From Kribbella sp. VKM Ac-2568 (GTDB taxonomy: Bacteria > Actinomycetota > Actinomycetes > Propionibacteriales > Kribbellaceae), in NCBI RefSeq assembly GCF_004345365.1, contig NZ_SLVF01000009.1, positions 124,001 to 188,000 on the forward strand: 64,000 nucleotides of DNA, read 5' to 3'. The position numbers and the translations under genes are program-made. Each line of letters begins with the position of its first letter. The first letter of the stretch is position 1. Positions 7,411 through 15,229 of the stretch are shown here, piece by piece. Below the pieces are notes generated by a model. That model did no database searches, was not told where the DNA came from, and was given only the letters and a program-made list of their open reading frames with translations.

Positions 7411-8243
7411 CGTCCAGCCCACCAGGGCCTTCCGTCACCCCGCTTGGGCCGTCCGTTGCCTCGCAAGCGTCTTCCGTTGCCCCGCAGTCGCAGGGGTTCT
7501 CGCTGGAGGGTCGCACCGCGCTGGTCACCGGGGCGCGGCGCGGGATCGGGGCCGCGATCGCCGCGGGGTTCGCGGCCGCCGGGGCCGACCTGATCCTGAT
7601 GGCTCGCGACGCCGCGCTCGAGGACACCCTCGAGGCGATCAAGCAGAGCGGTGGTCGCGAGGCGACGGTGATCACCGCGGACTTCGCCGATCCCGCCGCC
7701 GTCGAAGCGGCCGCGACCGAGATCGCCAACAGCCGGACCATCGACATCCTGGTCAACAACGCCGGTACGATCCGGCGCGCGCCGGCGGCCTCGACCAGCC
7801 CGGCCGACTGGCATCACGTCATCGACGTGAACCTGAACTCCACCTGGGCCGTGACGCGGCCGGTCGGCGCCGCGATGGTCTCGCGCGGCGAGGGCAAGAT
7901 CATCACGATCGCCTCGCTGCTCAGCTTCCAGGGCGGTATCACGGTCCCGGCCTACACTGCCAGCAAGCACGCGGTCGCCGGCCTCACCAAGGCCCTCGCC
8001 AACGAGTGGGGGCCCTCTGGTGTGCAGGTGAACGCGATCGCCCCCGGCTACATCAGTACGGACAACACCACCGACCTGCGGGCGGACCCGGAGCGGGAGG
8101 CGGCCATTCGCGACCGCATCCCGGCCGGGCGCTGGGGCAGGCCGGAGGACCTGGTCGGTGCTGCGGTCTTCCTGGCCTCGGCAGCCTCGGCGTACGTCAA
8201 CGGGCATGTGCTCGCCGTCGACGGTGGCTGGCTGGCCCGATAG
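7407..8243 (+). CDS. kduD: 2-dehydro-3-deoxy-D-gluconate 5-dehydrogenase-type SDR (KduD-like)
   Basis: Carries out the next step after KduI, reducing the 2,5-diketo-3-deoxygluconate to KDG with NAD(P)H. It is a classical SDR: TGARRGIG at residues 41-48, NNAG at 117-120, catalytic S170, Y183 and K187 (YTASK), and the C-terminal GHVLAVDGGW. GTG at 7407 overlaps the kduI stop (GTGA), suggesting translational coupling. Unusually, about 28 Ser/Pro/Val/Ala-rich residues with internal repetition (GPSVTPLGPSVASQASSVAP) precede the SDR fold. This extension may be a linker or a mis-called start, but no later start is obvious. Confidence 0.9.
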   Translation: MTSSPPGPSVTPLGPSVASQASSVAPQSQGFSLEGRTALVTGARRGIGAAIAAGFAAAGADLILMARDAALEDTLEAIKQSGGREATVITADFADPAAVEAAATEIANSRTIDILVNNAGTIRRAPAASTSPADWHHVIDVNLNSTWAVTRPVGAAMVSRGEGKIITIASLLSFQGGITVPAYTASKHAVAGLTKALANEWGPSGVQVNAIAPGYISTDNTTDLRADPEREAAIRDRIPAGRWGRPEDLVGAAVFLASAASAYVNGHVLAVDGGWLAR

Positions 8244-8307
8244 GCGGGTAGGAGACAGACGGCAGTGACGAGTGAACGGGAACGGCGCGAACGGGAGAAG
8301 TGACAGG

Positions 8308-9072
8308 ATGAGCGACATGAGTTCGCCCTCGGCCATCGACAAGACGCTGATGGTGCTCGACGCCGTCCTCGAGCACTCGCGGTTCACCGACGTGGTGACG
8401 GCGACCGGGCTGGCCAAGTCGACCGTGCACCGGATCATGGCGTCGCTGGTCGAGCACGAGTTCGTCGCGCAGGCCGAGGACGGTTCGTACCATCCCGGCC
8501 CGAAGGCGCTGCGGCTGGCCGGGCACGCGCTCACCAACGTGGATCTCGCGACCGTCGCCCGTCCAGTACTGGCCGACCTGGTCGCGCAGACGCGCTGCAC
8601 GGTGCACGTCGGGCTGCTCAACGGCGACGAGGCGATCTATGTCGCGCGGCTCGACGGGCCCAAGCCGTACCGGATGCCTTCGCGGGTCGGCAAGGCCTTC
8701 TGGTTGCACTGCACGGGAATCGGCAAGGCATTGCTGGCGGAGAAGGATGACGAAGCCCTCGATGCACTCGTCACCCGCACCGGGCTGCCCGCCCGGACTC
8801 CGCTGACCCACACGACCGCGGCCGCTTTGAAGGCGGATCTCGCGCAGGTGAAGGTACGCGGCTACGCGTTGGACGACGAGGAGAACGAGCCGGGAATCCG
8901 CTGCGTCGCCGCCGTCATCCACGACCACACCGGTACTGCGATCGCCGCCGTCAGCATCTCGACGCTGTCCCTGGAGCAGTCGATCGCCCAGGTCGCCCTG
9001 ATGGCCCCCGCCGCCATTGAAGCCGCCCGCAAGATCTCCGCCGCCCTCGGCTACATGGAGCCAACTAACTAA
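8308..9072 (+). CDS. IclR-family transcriptional regulator
   Basis: A 254-residue regulator with an N-terminal winged helix (AIDKTLMVLDAVLEH, then VVTATGLAKSTVHRIMASL) and a C-terminal IclR effector domain (IGKALLAEKDDEAL, DDEENEPGIRCVAAVI). ATG 8308 is chosen because GGGAGAAG lies 8 nt upstream; a GTG at 8272 is an alternative. It follows kduI and kduD on the same strand and probably represses them through the palindromes at 6034 and 6557, with a uronate-pathway intermediate as inducer, as KdgR does elsewhere. Its end overlaps the convergent MFS gene by 4 nt. Confidence 0.92.
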   Translation: MSDMSSPSAIDKTLMVLDAVLEHSRFTDVVTATGLAKSTVHRIMASLVEHEFVAQAEDGSYHPGPKALRLAGHALTNVDLATVARPVLADLVAQTRCTVHVGLLNGDEAIYVARLDGPKPYRMPSRVGKAFWLHCTGIGKALLAEKDDEALDALVTRTGLPARTPLTHTTAAALKADLAQVKVRGYALDDEENEPGIRCVAAVIHDHTGTAIAAVSISTLSLEQSIAQVALMAPAAIEAARKISAALGYMEPTN

Positions 9073-10292
9073 AGGGGCTGCGCCACGAGAGACGCAGTAC
9101 GGCGGGCTGCTGCCCAGCTCACCACCGGTACGAACAGGACCCCGACCACTGCGAACCAGACGCCGAGGATGATCCAGCCCGGGACTCCGAGGCCGAGTGG
9201 GAGCAGTGCGAGCACCGCCGGCGCGACCATGGTGCTGATCGACATGCTGGTGTTCCAGACGCCTTGGTATTGCCCTTGCGCCTCGTCAGCCGCCAGGTCG
9301 AAGCCGAGCAAGAACGAGCCCGAGGACTGCAGCAACTCCCCGATCACCTGGACGAGCGCGCCCACCGCGAGCAGGGCGATGGCAACGACCACGCCGCCTC
9401 CGGATGCACCGGCGAACAGAACCATCGATGCCAGCAGCAACAATCCTGCGGTCCTGGTCGCCCGCGCGGCGCTAGCAGGGTCGGCGATCCCCCGGCTCGA
9501 CCTGACCTGGAACAGCGCGATCACGACGGTGTTGATGATCAGCAGCAGCGCGACCGTCCAGCGGGGCGCCTCGGTGTGGTCGACCACCCAGAGCGGGATC
9601 GCCACATCGAGGACGGCGTAGTGGATCGACATCCCCGCGTTGAGCGCCGCGACGGCCAGGTAGCCTCGATCTCGCAGAGCGATCCAGACCGGGCCATCCT
9701 CCTTCTTCGGCTGCGGTTCCACCCGCGGTACGGCGAACACGACGAACGCGGCGACGATGCTGAGGAACGAGTCCAGCACGAACATCACCCGGTACGCCGT
9801 GCCGGTGTCGAAGTGCAACGCCAGGGCACCGATTCCGGCGCCGAGCATGATCCCGATGTTGGTGATCGCCCGGAGGTAGGCGCGGGCGGCGACCCGGCCT
9901 GCGGCGCCCTGGGTGACTGCGGCGATCAGCGCGGCGCGGACGGCACCGGCGCCGCGGTCGATCACAGTCAGCACGATCGCGACGGCCAGGAATTGCCAGA
10001 ACGTGTCGACTAGCAGGTAGAGCAGGGAGAGGCCGGAGACGAGCAAGCTCAGGATGACGAACAGGGTGCGAGGTCCCCGGCGGTCGGCCAGATGCCCCAA
10101 CGGCACGGCGGACAGCAGCCCGAACAGCCCCGCGATGGTGAGCCCGACTCCGACCTGGGCGATCGAGAGCCCAACTATCCGGTTGAAGTAGAGCACGCTC
10201 ACCGTCATCAGCAGCCCGTTGCCGACGCGGCTGAGCAACGTTGCCAAGGCCAACGGTCTCAACGGTCCGGGAGCAGGCAGCAGCCCCTTCAC
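9069..10292 (-). CDS. MFS transporter
   Basis: A roughly 407-residue major facilitator with about 12 hydrophobic segments. It starts VKGLLPAPGPLRPLALATLL and carries the loop-2/3 motif GHLADRRGPRTLF. The substrate is unknown. The GTG at 10292 overlaps by 4 nt (GTGA) the stop of a 29-codon reading frame that itself starts on the stop of the upstream MOSC gene. Translation may therefore be passed along this chain. The frame is open further upstream (to 10544), but that part lies inside the MOSC gene in another phase and looks like a shadow. Confidence 0.85.
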   Translation of the reverse strand: MKGLLPAPGPLRPLALATLLSRVGNGLLMTVSVLYFNRIVGLSIAQVGVGLTIAGLFGLLSAVPLGHLADRRGPRTLFVILSLLVSGLSLLYLLVDTFWQFLAVAIVLTVIDRGAGAVRAALIAAVTQGAAGRVAARAYLRAITNIGIMLGAGIGALALHFDTGTAYRVMFVLDSFLSIVAAFVVFAVPRVEPQPKKEDGPVWIALRDRGYLAVAALNAGMSIHYAVLDVAIPLWVVDHTEAPRWTVALLLIINTVVIALFQVRSSRGIADPASAARATRTAGLLLLASMVLFAGASGGGVVVAIALLAVGALVQVIGELLQSSGSFLLGFDLAADEAQGQYQGVWNTSMSISTMVAPAVLALLPLGLGVPGWIILGVWFAVVGVLFVPVVSWAAARRTASLVAQPL

Positions 10293-10378
10293 AGCCGGAT
10301 GTCCGACGGCTTCGATGGCGTGGTCGGCTTCAACGGCGTGGTCGGCTTCAACGGCGTGGTCGGCTTCGGCATCCTCAT
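10289..10378 (-). CDS. Possible 29-residue linking peptide between MOSC and MFS genes
   Basis: ATG 10378 overlaps the MOSC stop (ATGA), and the TGA at 10291-10289 overlaps the MFS GTG. The product is repetitive: MRMPKPTTPLKPTTPLKPTT followed by PSKPSDIRL. It is built by the 18-bp tandem repeat at 10308-10367. No family is recognised. It could be a coupling cistron, or chance created by the repeat. Confidence 0.35.
   Translation of the reverse strand: MRMPKPTTPLKPTTPLKPTTPSKPSDIRL
10308..10367. repeat. 18-bp tandem repeat (unit GGCTTCAACGGCGTGGTC)
   Basis: Three full units (10308-10325, 10326-10343, 10344-10361) and a 6-base partial lie exactly in the junction between the MOSC gene and the MFS transporter gene. 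The unit is a multiple of three, so copy-number changes would leave all frames intact but alter the spacing between the two genes. Confidence 0.9.
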
Positions 10379-11001
10379 GCGCGCGCGGCGATGCGCTGGG
10401 CTTCGTCTCTGAGTTCGTCCACCAGGTCTGCGTCGGAGTCGAGCATGCCTCGCATCTTGGCCGAGTCTTGCGCGGCGAACATGACGCCGATGGTGACCTC
10501 GTGGTCCGGCCTGCTGAGCACCTCGATCCGATCGCCGGCTCCAAGCGTCCCAGTCTTCAGAACCTTGAGGTAGGCGCCGGGCCGGCCCTCTTGATGGAAC
10601 CGTTTCACCCAGCGAGGAATCCCCATCCGCGCCTGGAACGTGATGCACGGGATCCGCGGCGCCCGCACCATGACCTCGACCTCGTCCCCCAACCGCCAGA
10701 CCTCACCGATCAGGGCGTTGGTGATGTCGAGGCCCTCGGTCGACAGATTCTCCCCGAACAACCCGGCCGGAATCTCCCGCCCCAGTTGCTCGGCCCACCA
10801 CCCGGAGTCCTCCCGCGCATACGCGTACATCGCCTGATCGCGCCCACCATGATGCTCGGTGTCACAGACGCGATCCCCTTCGAGGCCGAGGAACCCGACC
10901 GGCACCCGCCGACTCTGAGGCCGCTTGTCGATGGCCGTGAGCCCGCTCTCCTTCGGCCCAGGAATCAGCTCTTCGACCACGTTCACCGTCAACACCCGCA
11001 T
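10375..11001 (-). CDS. MOSC-domain protein
   Basis: A 208-residue protein of the MOSC (molybdenum cofactor sulfurase C-terminal) superfamily, YiiM-like in layout. It has HHGGRDQAMYAYAREDSGWW, the FGENLSTEGLDI segment, and the MOSC core with a conserved cysteine in RIPCITFQARMG. MOSC proteins typically handle sulfur or Moco-linked N-hydroxylated substrates; the substrate here is unknown. ATG 11001 is chosen because GGGAGAGG precedes it at suitable spacing; ATG 11010 is nearly as good. It is translationally coupled to the genes downstream. Confidence 0.85.
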   Translation of the reverse strand: MRVLTVNVVEELIPGPKESGLTAIDKRPQSRRVPVGFLGLEGDRVCDTEHHGGRDQAMYAYAREDSGWWAEQLGREIPAGLFGENLSTEGLDITNALIGEVWRLGDEVEVMVRAPRIPCITFQARMGIPRWVKRFHQEGRPGAYLKVLKTGTLGAGDRIEVLSRPDHEVTIGVMFAAQDSAKMRGMLDSDADLVDELRDEAQRIAARA

Positions 11002-11268
11002 ACCCGGCATCCTCTCCCGGGCCTGGCGTCGGGTGCCACTGGGTTTCAGCCGCCGCGGCACAGGTCCGCTTCCAGCTCGCATGGTGGTAGCCGACATGGG
11101 AGCCCAGCACGGCGGGCCGGACGCAGGCCACCTCAACCACAACTGGTTCGTTCGCCGGAAAGGTATGCACTCAGGTCAGCCAACAGCGCGGGCGAGCCTA
11201 CCCCAGGGGGCAGCACCCGGAGAAGCGCGGCACGGCTGAGGGCAACCGGCGGCGGGGCGGAGTACGGG

Positions 11269-12180
11269 TCAGTCCTGGATTGCCTTGGTGATGGCTATGT
11301 TGCGGGTGAGCCAGTCGTGGGGTAGGACCTCGTCGGTGCCGGCGTCGGCGATTGCGCCTTTGACGTTGACCATCTGCCGGACGATCACCCAGTCGCGGGC
11401 CCGGTCCTCGTCGAGGCCGGCGGCGTCGACGATCGCGTAGAACCGCTGCCGCAACGCGAACCTCAGATCACGCGCCTCCGCGATCTCCTCCCACCGGTTC
11501 CACAGCAGCGGCGCGACCTCATGATGCGGATCGCCGGAGAGCGGCTTCGGGTCGATCACCAGCCAGGGTTCACGTTCTGCCGCGAGCACGTTGAAGTAGT
11601 GCAGATCCGTGTGGATCAGCCGCCCGTCGGTCTCCGGATCGGCCGCGAAGTCCCGCGCCAGCGACGCCGCCTGCTCGACGTACCGCCGCGGTACCGGAGC
11701 CGACGGCGGCAGTTCCAGCAACTCCGCCGCCCACCGCTTCGACTCACCCGACAACGTCCGGAACTGCGGCCCGGCCGGCACGTGCAACCGCTTGTACAGC
11801 GACGCGATGATCTCGCTCGCCTCGATCGAGTCGAGCCCCATCAGATCCTGCGGCAGCGCCCGCTCCAGCAGCAGCGCGAACCGCCGCGGATCCGCCCGCA
11901 GCAGCCGGATCGCGCCGTTGCCATCCCAGATCCGCAGCGCGAGATGCTCGGTCTCGGCCTCCCAGTGCGGGAACTGGACCTTGAGCATCGCCGGCGTCCC
12001 GTCCGTGGTACGGACCGGGACTACGAGCGAACAGTTCCCGTACGCCGATGCGCCGTCGACCCGCAGATCCCACTCGGACAGCAGATCGCGCGCCAGGCGT
12101 GGCAATCCGTCGAGCCAGGCGGCCCAGTCGGCGCCACGCGAGGCGACCTTGCGGAACTCCTCAGGGATCTCGACCGGCAC
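11269..12180 (-). CDS. APH(6)/streptomycin 6-kinase-family phosphotransferase
   Basis: A 303-residue kinase-fold protein of the aminoglycoside/hydroxyurea antibiotic resistance kinase family. The catalytic loop is HTDLHYFNVLA at about residues 190-200 and the metal-binding segment is VIDPKPLSGDPHHEVAPLLW. In the family these enzymes phosphorylate streptomycin or hydroxyurea-type compounds, but many chromosomal members have unknown substrates. The GTG at 12180 shares one base with the lepA stop (TAGTG), so it is probably translated from the lepA mRNA. Confidence 0.85.
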   Translation of the reverse strand: MPVEIPEEFRKVASRGADWAAWLDGLPRLARDLLSEWDLRVDGASAYGNCSLVVPVRTTDGTPAMLKVQFPHWEAETEHLALRIWDGNGAIRLLRADPRRFALLLERALPQDLMGLDSIEASEIIASLYKRLHVPAGPQFRTLSGESKRWAAELLELPPSAPVPRRYVEQAASLARDFAADPETDGRLIHTDLHYFNVLAAEREPWLVIDPKPLSGDPHHEVAPLLWNRWEEIAEARDLRFALRQRFYAIVDAAGLDEDRARDWVIVRQMVNVKGAIADAGTDEVLPHDWLTRNIAITKAIQD

Positions 12181-14069
12181 TACTTCTTGGCCTTCTCCCC
12201 CGGGGCGTCACTGGTCTTGAGGGCGGCGATGAAGGCTTCCTGCGGGACCTCGACCCGGCCCACCATCTTCATCCGCTTCTTGCCCTCCTTCTGCTTCTCG
12301 AGCAGCTTGCGCTTTCGGGTGATGTCACCGCCGTAGCACTTCGCCAGCACGTCCTTGCGGATCGCGCGGATCGACTCGCGGGCGATGATCCGGGACCCGA
12401 TCGCGGCCTGGATCGGTACTTCGAACTGCTGCCTGGGGATGAGTTCCTTCAGCTTGCCGGCCAGCGCGACCCCGTAGGAATACGCGTTGTCGCGGTGCAC
12501 GATCGCCGAGAACGCGTCGACCGTCTCGCCCTGCAGCAGGATGTCCACCTTGACCAGTGCCGCGGCCTGCTCGCCCGTCGGCTCGTAGTCGAGCGACGCG
12601 TAGCCCTTGGTCTTCGACTTCAACTGGTCGAAGAAGTCGAACACGATCTCGGCCAGCGGCAGCGTGTAGCGCAGTTCGACCCGGTCCTCGGACAGGTACT
12701 CCATCCCCTGCAGGTTGCCCCGCTTGGTCTGGCACAGCTCCATGATGACGCCGATGTAATCCTTCGGGCTGAGGATCGTCGCGCGCACCACCGGCTCGTA
12801 GATCTCGGCGATCTTGCCGTCCGGGAACTCGCTCGGGTTGGTGACGACGTGCTCCTTGCCGTCCTCCATCTCGACCCGGTAGACCACGTTCGGAGCGGTC
12901 GAGATCAGGTCCAGGTCGAACTCGCGCTCGAGCCGCTCCCGGACGATCTCCATGTGCAGCAGACCGAGGAATCCGCAGCGGAACCCGAACCCGAGTGCAC
13001 CCGAGCTCTCCGGCTCGTACTGCAGGGCCGCGTCATTCAGCTGCAGCCGCTCCAGCGCGTCGCGGAGCGTCGGGTAGTCGTCGCCGTCGATCGGGAACAG
13101 CCCGGAGTACACCATCGGCTGCGGGTGCTTGTAGCCGCCGAGGGCCTCGGTCGCGCCGCGCACGGACGAGGTGACGGTGTCACCGACCCGGGACTGGCGG
13201 ACGTCCTTCACGCCGGTGATCAGGTAGCCGACCTCGCCGACGCCGATACTGGGCGACTTCATCGGCTCGGGTGAGATGACGCCGACCTCGAGCATCTCGT
13301 GCACCGCGCCGGTCGACATCATCTTGATCTTGTCGCGGTGGGTCAGCTCGCCGTCGACCACCCGGACGTAGGTGACGACGCCGCGGTACGTGTCGTAGAC
13401 CGAGTCGAAGATCAGCGCCCGCGGCGGAGCGTCCTTGACGCCCTTCGGCGGGTCGACCTGCGCGACGATCTCGCTCAGCAGGTCCTCGACGCCCTGCCCG
13501 GTCTTCGCCGAGACGCGCAGTACGTCGGACTCCTTGCAGCCGATGATGTGGGCCAGCTCCGCGGCGTACTTCTCCGGCTGGGCGCCCGGCAGGTCGATCT
13601 TGTTCAGCACCGGGATGATGTGCAGGTCCGCGTTCAGCGCGAGGTACAGGTTCGCCAGCGTCTGCGCCTCGATGCCCTGGGCCGCGTCGACCAGCAGCAC
13701 GGCGCCCTCGCACGCCTCCAGCGACCGCGACACCTCGTAGGTGAAGTCGACGTGGCCGGGGGTGTCGATCATGTTCAGGATGTACGTCGTGCCGTCGGGC
13801 GCGAGCAGTCCGCCGGGGGTGTCGGGCTTCGGCGCGAACGGCAACCGGACCGCCTGCGACTTGATCGTGATGCCGCGCTCACGCTCGATGTCCATCCGGT
13901 CCAGGTACTGGGCCCGCATCTGACGGCCGTCGACGACACCGGTGATCTGCAGCATCCGATCGGCCAGCGTCGACTTCCCGTGGTCGATGTGGGCGATGAT
14001 GCAGAAGTTCCGGATCAGCGACGGGTCGGTGCGACCCGGCTGCGGCACGGTCGTGGGGCCTACGGGCAC
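12180..14069 (-). CDS. lepA: Elongation factor 4 (LepA), back-translocating GTPase
   Basis: A 629-residue ribosome-binding GTPase. The G motifs are visible: G1 AHIDHGKST at residues 26-34, G2 RERGIT, G3 DTPGHVDF, G4 NKIDLPGA. The LepA-specific C-terminus is also present (YGGDITRKRKLLEKQKEGKK). Length and N-terminus match the family. In many actinobacteria lepA lies beside rpsT and holA; here 4.5 kb carrying a phosphotransferase and a subtilase separates lepA from rpsT. Confidence 0.98.
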   Translation of the reverse strand: MPVGPTTVPQPGRTDPSLIRNFCIIAHIDHGKSTLADRMLQITGVVDGRQMRAQYLDRMDIERERGITIKSQAVRLPFAPKPDTPGGLLAPDGTTYILNMIDTPGHVDFTYEVSRSLEACEGAVLLVDAAQGIEAQTLANLYLALNADLHIIPVLNKIDLPGAQPEKYAAELAHIIGCKESDVLRVSAKTGQGVEDLLSEIVAQVDPPKGVKDAPPRALIFDSVYDTYRGVVTYVRVVDGELTHRDKIKMMSTGAVHEMLEVGVISPEPMKSPSIGVGEVGYLITGVKDVRQSRVGDTVTSSVRGATEALGGYKHPQPMVYSGLFPIDGDDYPTLRDALERLQLNDAALQYEPESSGALGFGFRCGFLGLLHMEIVRERLEREFDLDLISTAPNVVYRVEMEDGKEHVVTNPSEFPDGKIAEIYEPVVRATILSPKDYIGVIMELCQTKRGNLQGMEYLSEDRVELRYTLPLAEIVFDFFDQLKSKTKGYASLDYEPTGEQAAALVKVDILLQGETVDAFSAIVHRDNAYSYGVALAGKLKELIPRQQFEVPIQAAIGSRIIARESIRAIRKDVLAKCYGGDITRKRKLLEKQKEGKKRMKMVGRVEVPQEAFIAALKTSDAPGEKAKK

Positions 14070-14263
14070 GGAGGGTTCCAGTTCGTCTCAGGGTGGCTCA
14101 CTGGGAGCGGGGCAACTCCTCAATCATCCCATGGCCTGCCACACCTTTCCGCATCCATCGTCCGACTGCTGCGTCCTGCGGTACGAAGTGGTCTAGGCCG
14201 GTCTTGCTCGGTAGGTGAAAATGGCTGCGGCTCGGGGCCGGTCCACCTCTACCCTCGGGAGGT

Positions 14264-15169
14264 ATGGCGCACGCTGCTGGGGTTCGGCTGGCTTACGAGA
14301 AGGTGCCCGCGCGGGTGCAGGCCTGGGTCGAGCGCTCGCTCGGCTCATCGGTCGTCTCCGCCTCGACGCAGCAGGGCGGCTTCTCCCCCGGCGTCGCGGC
14401 GCGGCTGGTCGCCACGTCCGGCCGGCGCGCGTTCGTCAAGGCGGTCGGCTCGGAGCTGAACCCGGACACTCCTCGCCTCTTCCGCAACGAGATCGCCGCG
14501 ATGCAGGGCCTGTCCGCGCACTCGCTGCCGCACACCCCTTTCCTGTACGACGTGTACGACGACGGGGACTGGGTGGCTCTCCTACTCGAGGACATCGAGG
14601 GATACCTGCCGCCGCATCCGTGGCATCCCGTGGACGCGGCCCGGGTGCTCGACGCCTTGGCGGAGCTGACGGAGTCCCTGCAGCCGTCGCCGTGGCCGGA
14701 GGCACCTGTGGCCGCAGTACGGAGTGAGGCGTTTCTGAGCCGGTGGGACAACGTGATCGCCGACGGGCTCGCTGTACCGGCTTGGGCGGCTGGGCGGGAG
14801 CAGGAGTTCGCGGAATTGGCCCGGATCGGGCTGGACGCGCTCGCCAAGGGCGACGGGCTCGCGCACTGGGATCTGCGCGCCGACAACATCCTGCTGACCG
14901 AGGGACGCGTCGTCTTCGTCGACTGGGCTCACGCGGCGCAGGCGGCCTCATGGGCCGACACCGTCATCCTGCACGCCGATATGCGCGGCTCGGTCGACCT
15001 GCCTGATCTCCCGGAGGACGACGGCATCACCGGCTTCCTCGCGGGCATCGCCGGCGGTCTCTGGTGGGGCGCGAGCCAGCCGGCACCTCCTGGTCTCCCC
15101 ACGATCCGCGACTGGCAGCGGAAGTCAGCACTGGTCCACCTCGACTGGCTGCGCGAACGCCTGTCTTGA
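14264..15169 (+). CDS. Aminoglycoside phosphotransferase / choline-kinase-like protein
   Basis: A 301-residue kinase-fold protein with the catalytic loop HWDLRADNILL (about residue 205) and the metal-binding FVDWAHAAQ. It belongs to the broad APH family, many members of which phosphorylate small alcohols rather than drugs, so no substrate is assigned. GGGAGG lies directly before ATG 14264. It stands alone between lepA (divergent) and the subtilase (convergent) and ends just before a strong hairpin. Confidence 0.85.
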   Translation: MAHAAGVRLAYEKVPARVQAWVERSLGSSVVSASTQQGGFSPGVAARLVATSGRRAFVKAVGSELNPDTPRLFRNEIAAMQGLSAHSLPHTPFLYDVYDDGDWVALLLEDIEGYLPPHPWHPVDAARVLDALAELTESLQPSPWPEAPVAAVRSEAFLSRWDNVIADGLAVPAWAAGREQEFAELARIGLDALAKGDGLAHWDLRADNILLTEGRVVFVDWAHAAQAASWADTVILHADMRGSVDLPDLPEDDGITGFLAGIAGGLWWGASQPAPPGLPTIRDWQRKSALVHLDWLRERLS

Positions 15170-15181
15170 CTGGACAGACGA

Positions 15182-15218
15182 ACTGCCGGGAGCCCGCTGG
15201 ATGCGGGGTCCCGGCAGT
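15182..15218. terminator. Bidirectional terminator hairpin
   Basis: ACTGCCGGGA (15182-15191) pairs perfectly with TCCCGGCAGT (15209-15218), and an inner CCCGC/GCGGG stem extends it. It lies between the convergent phosphotransferase and subtilase genes. Confidence 0.8.
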
Positions 15219-15229
15219 CAGCGTTTCTG

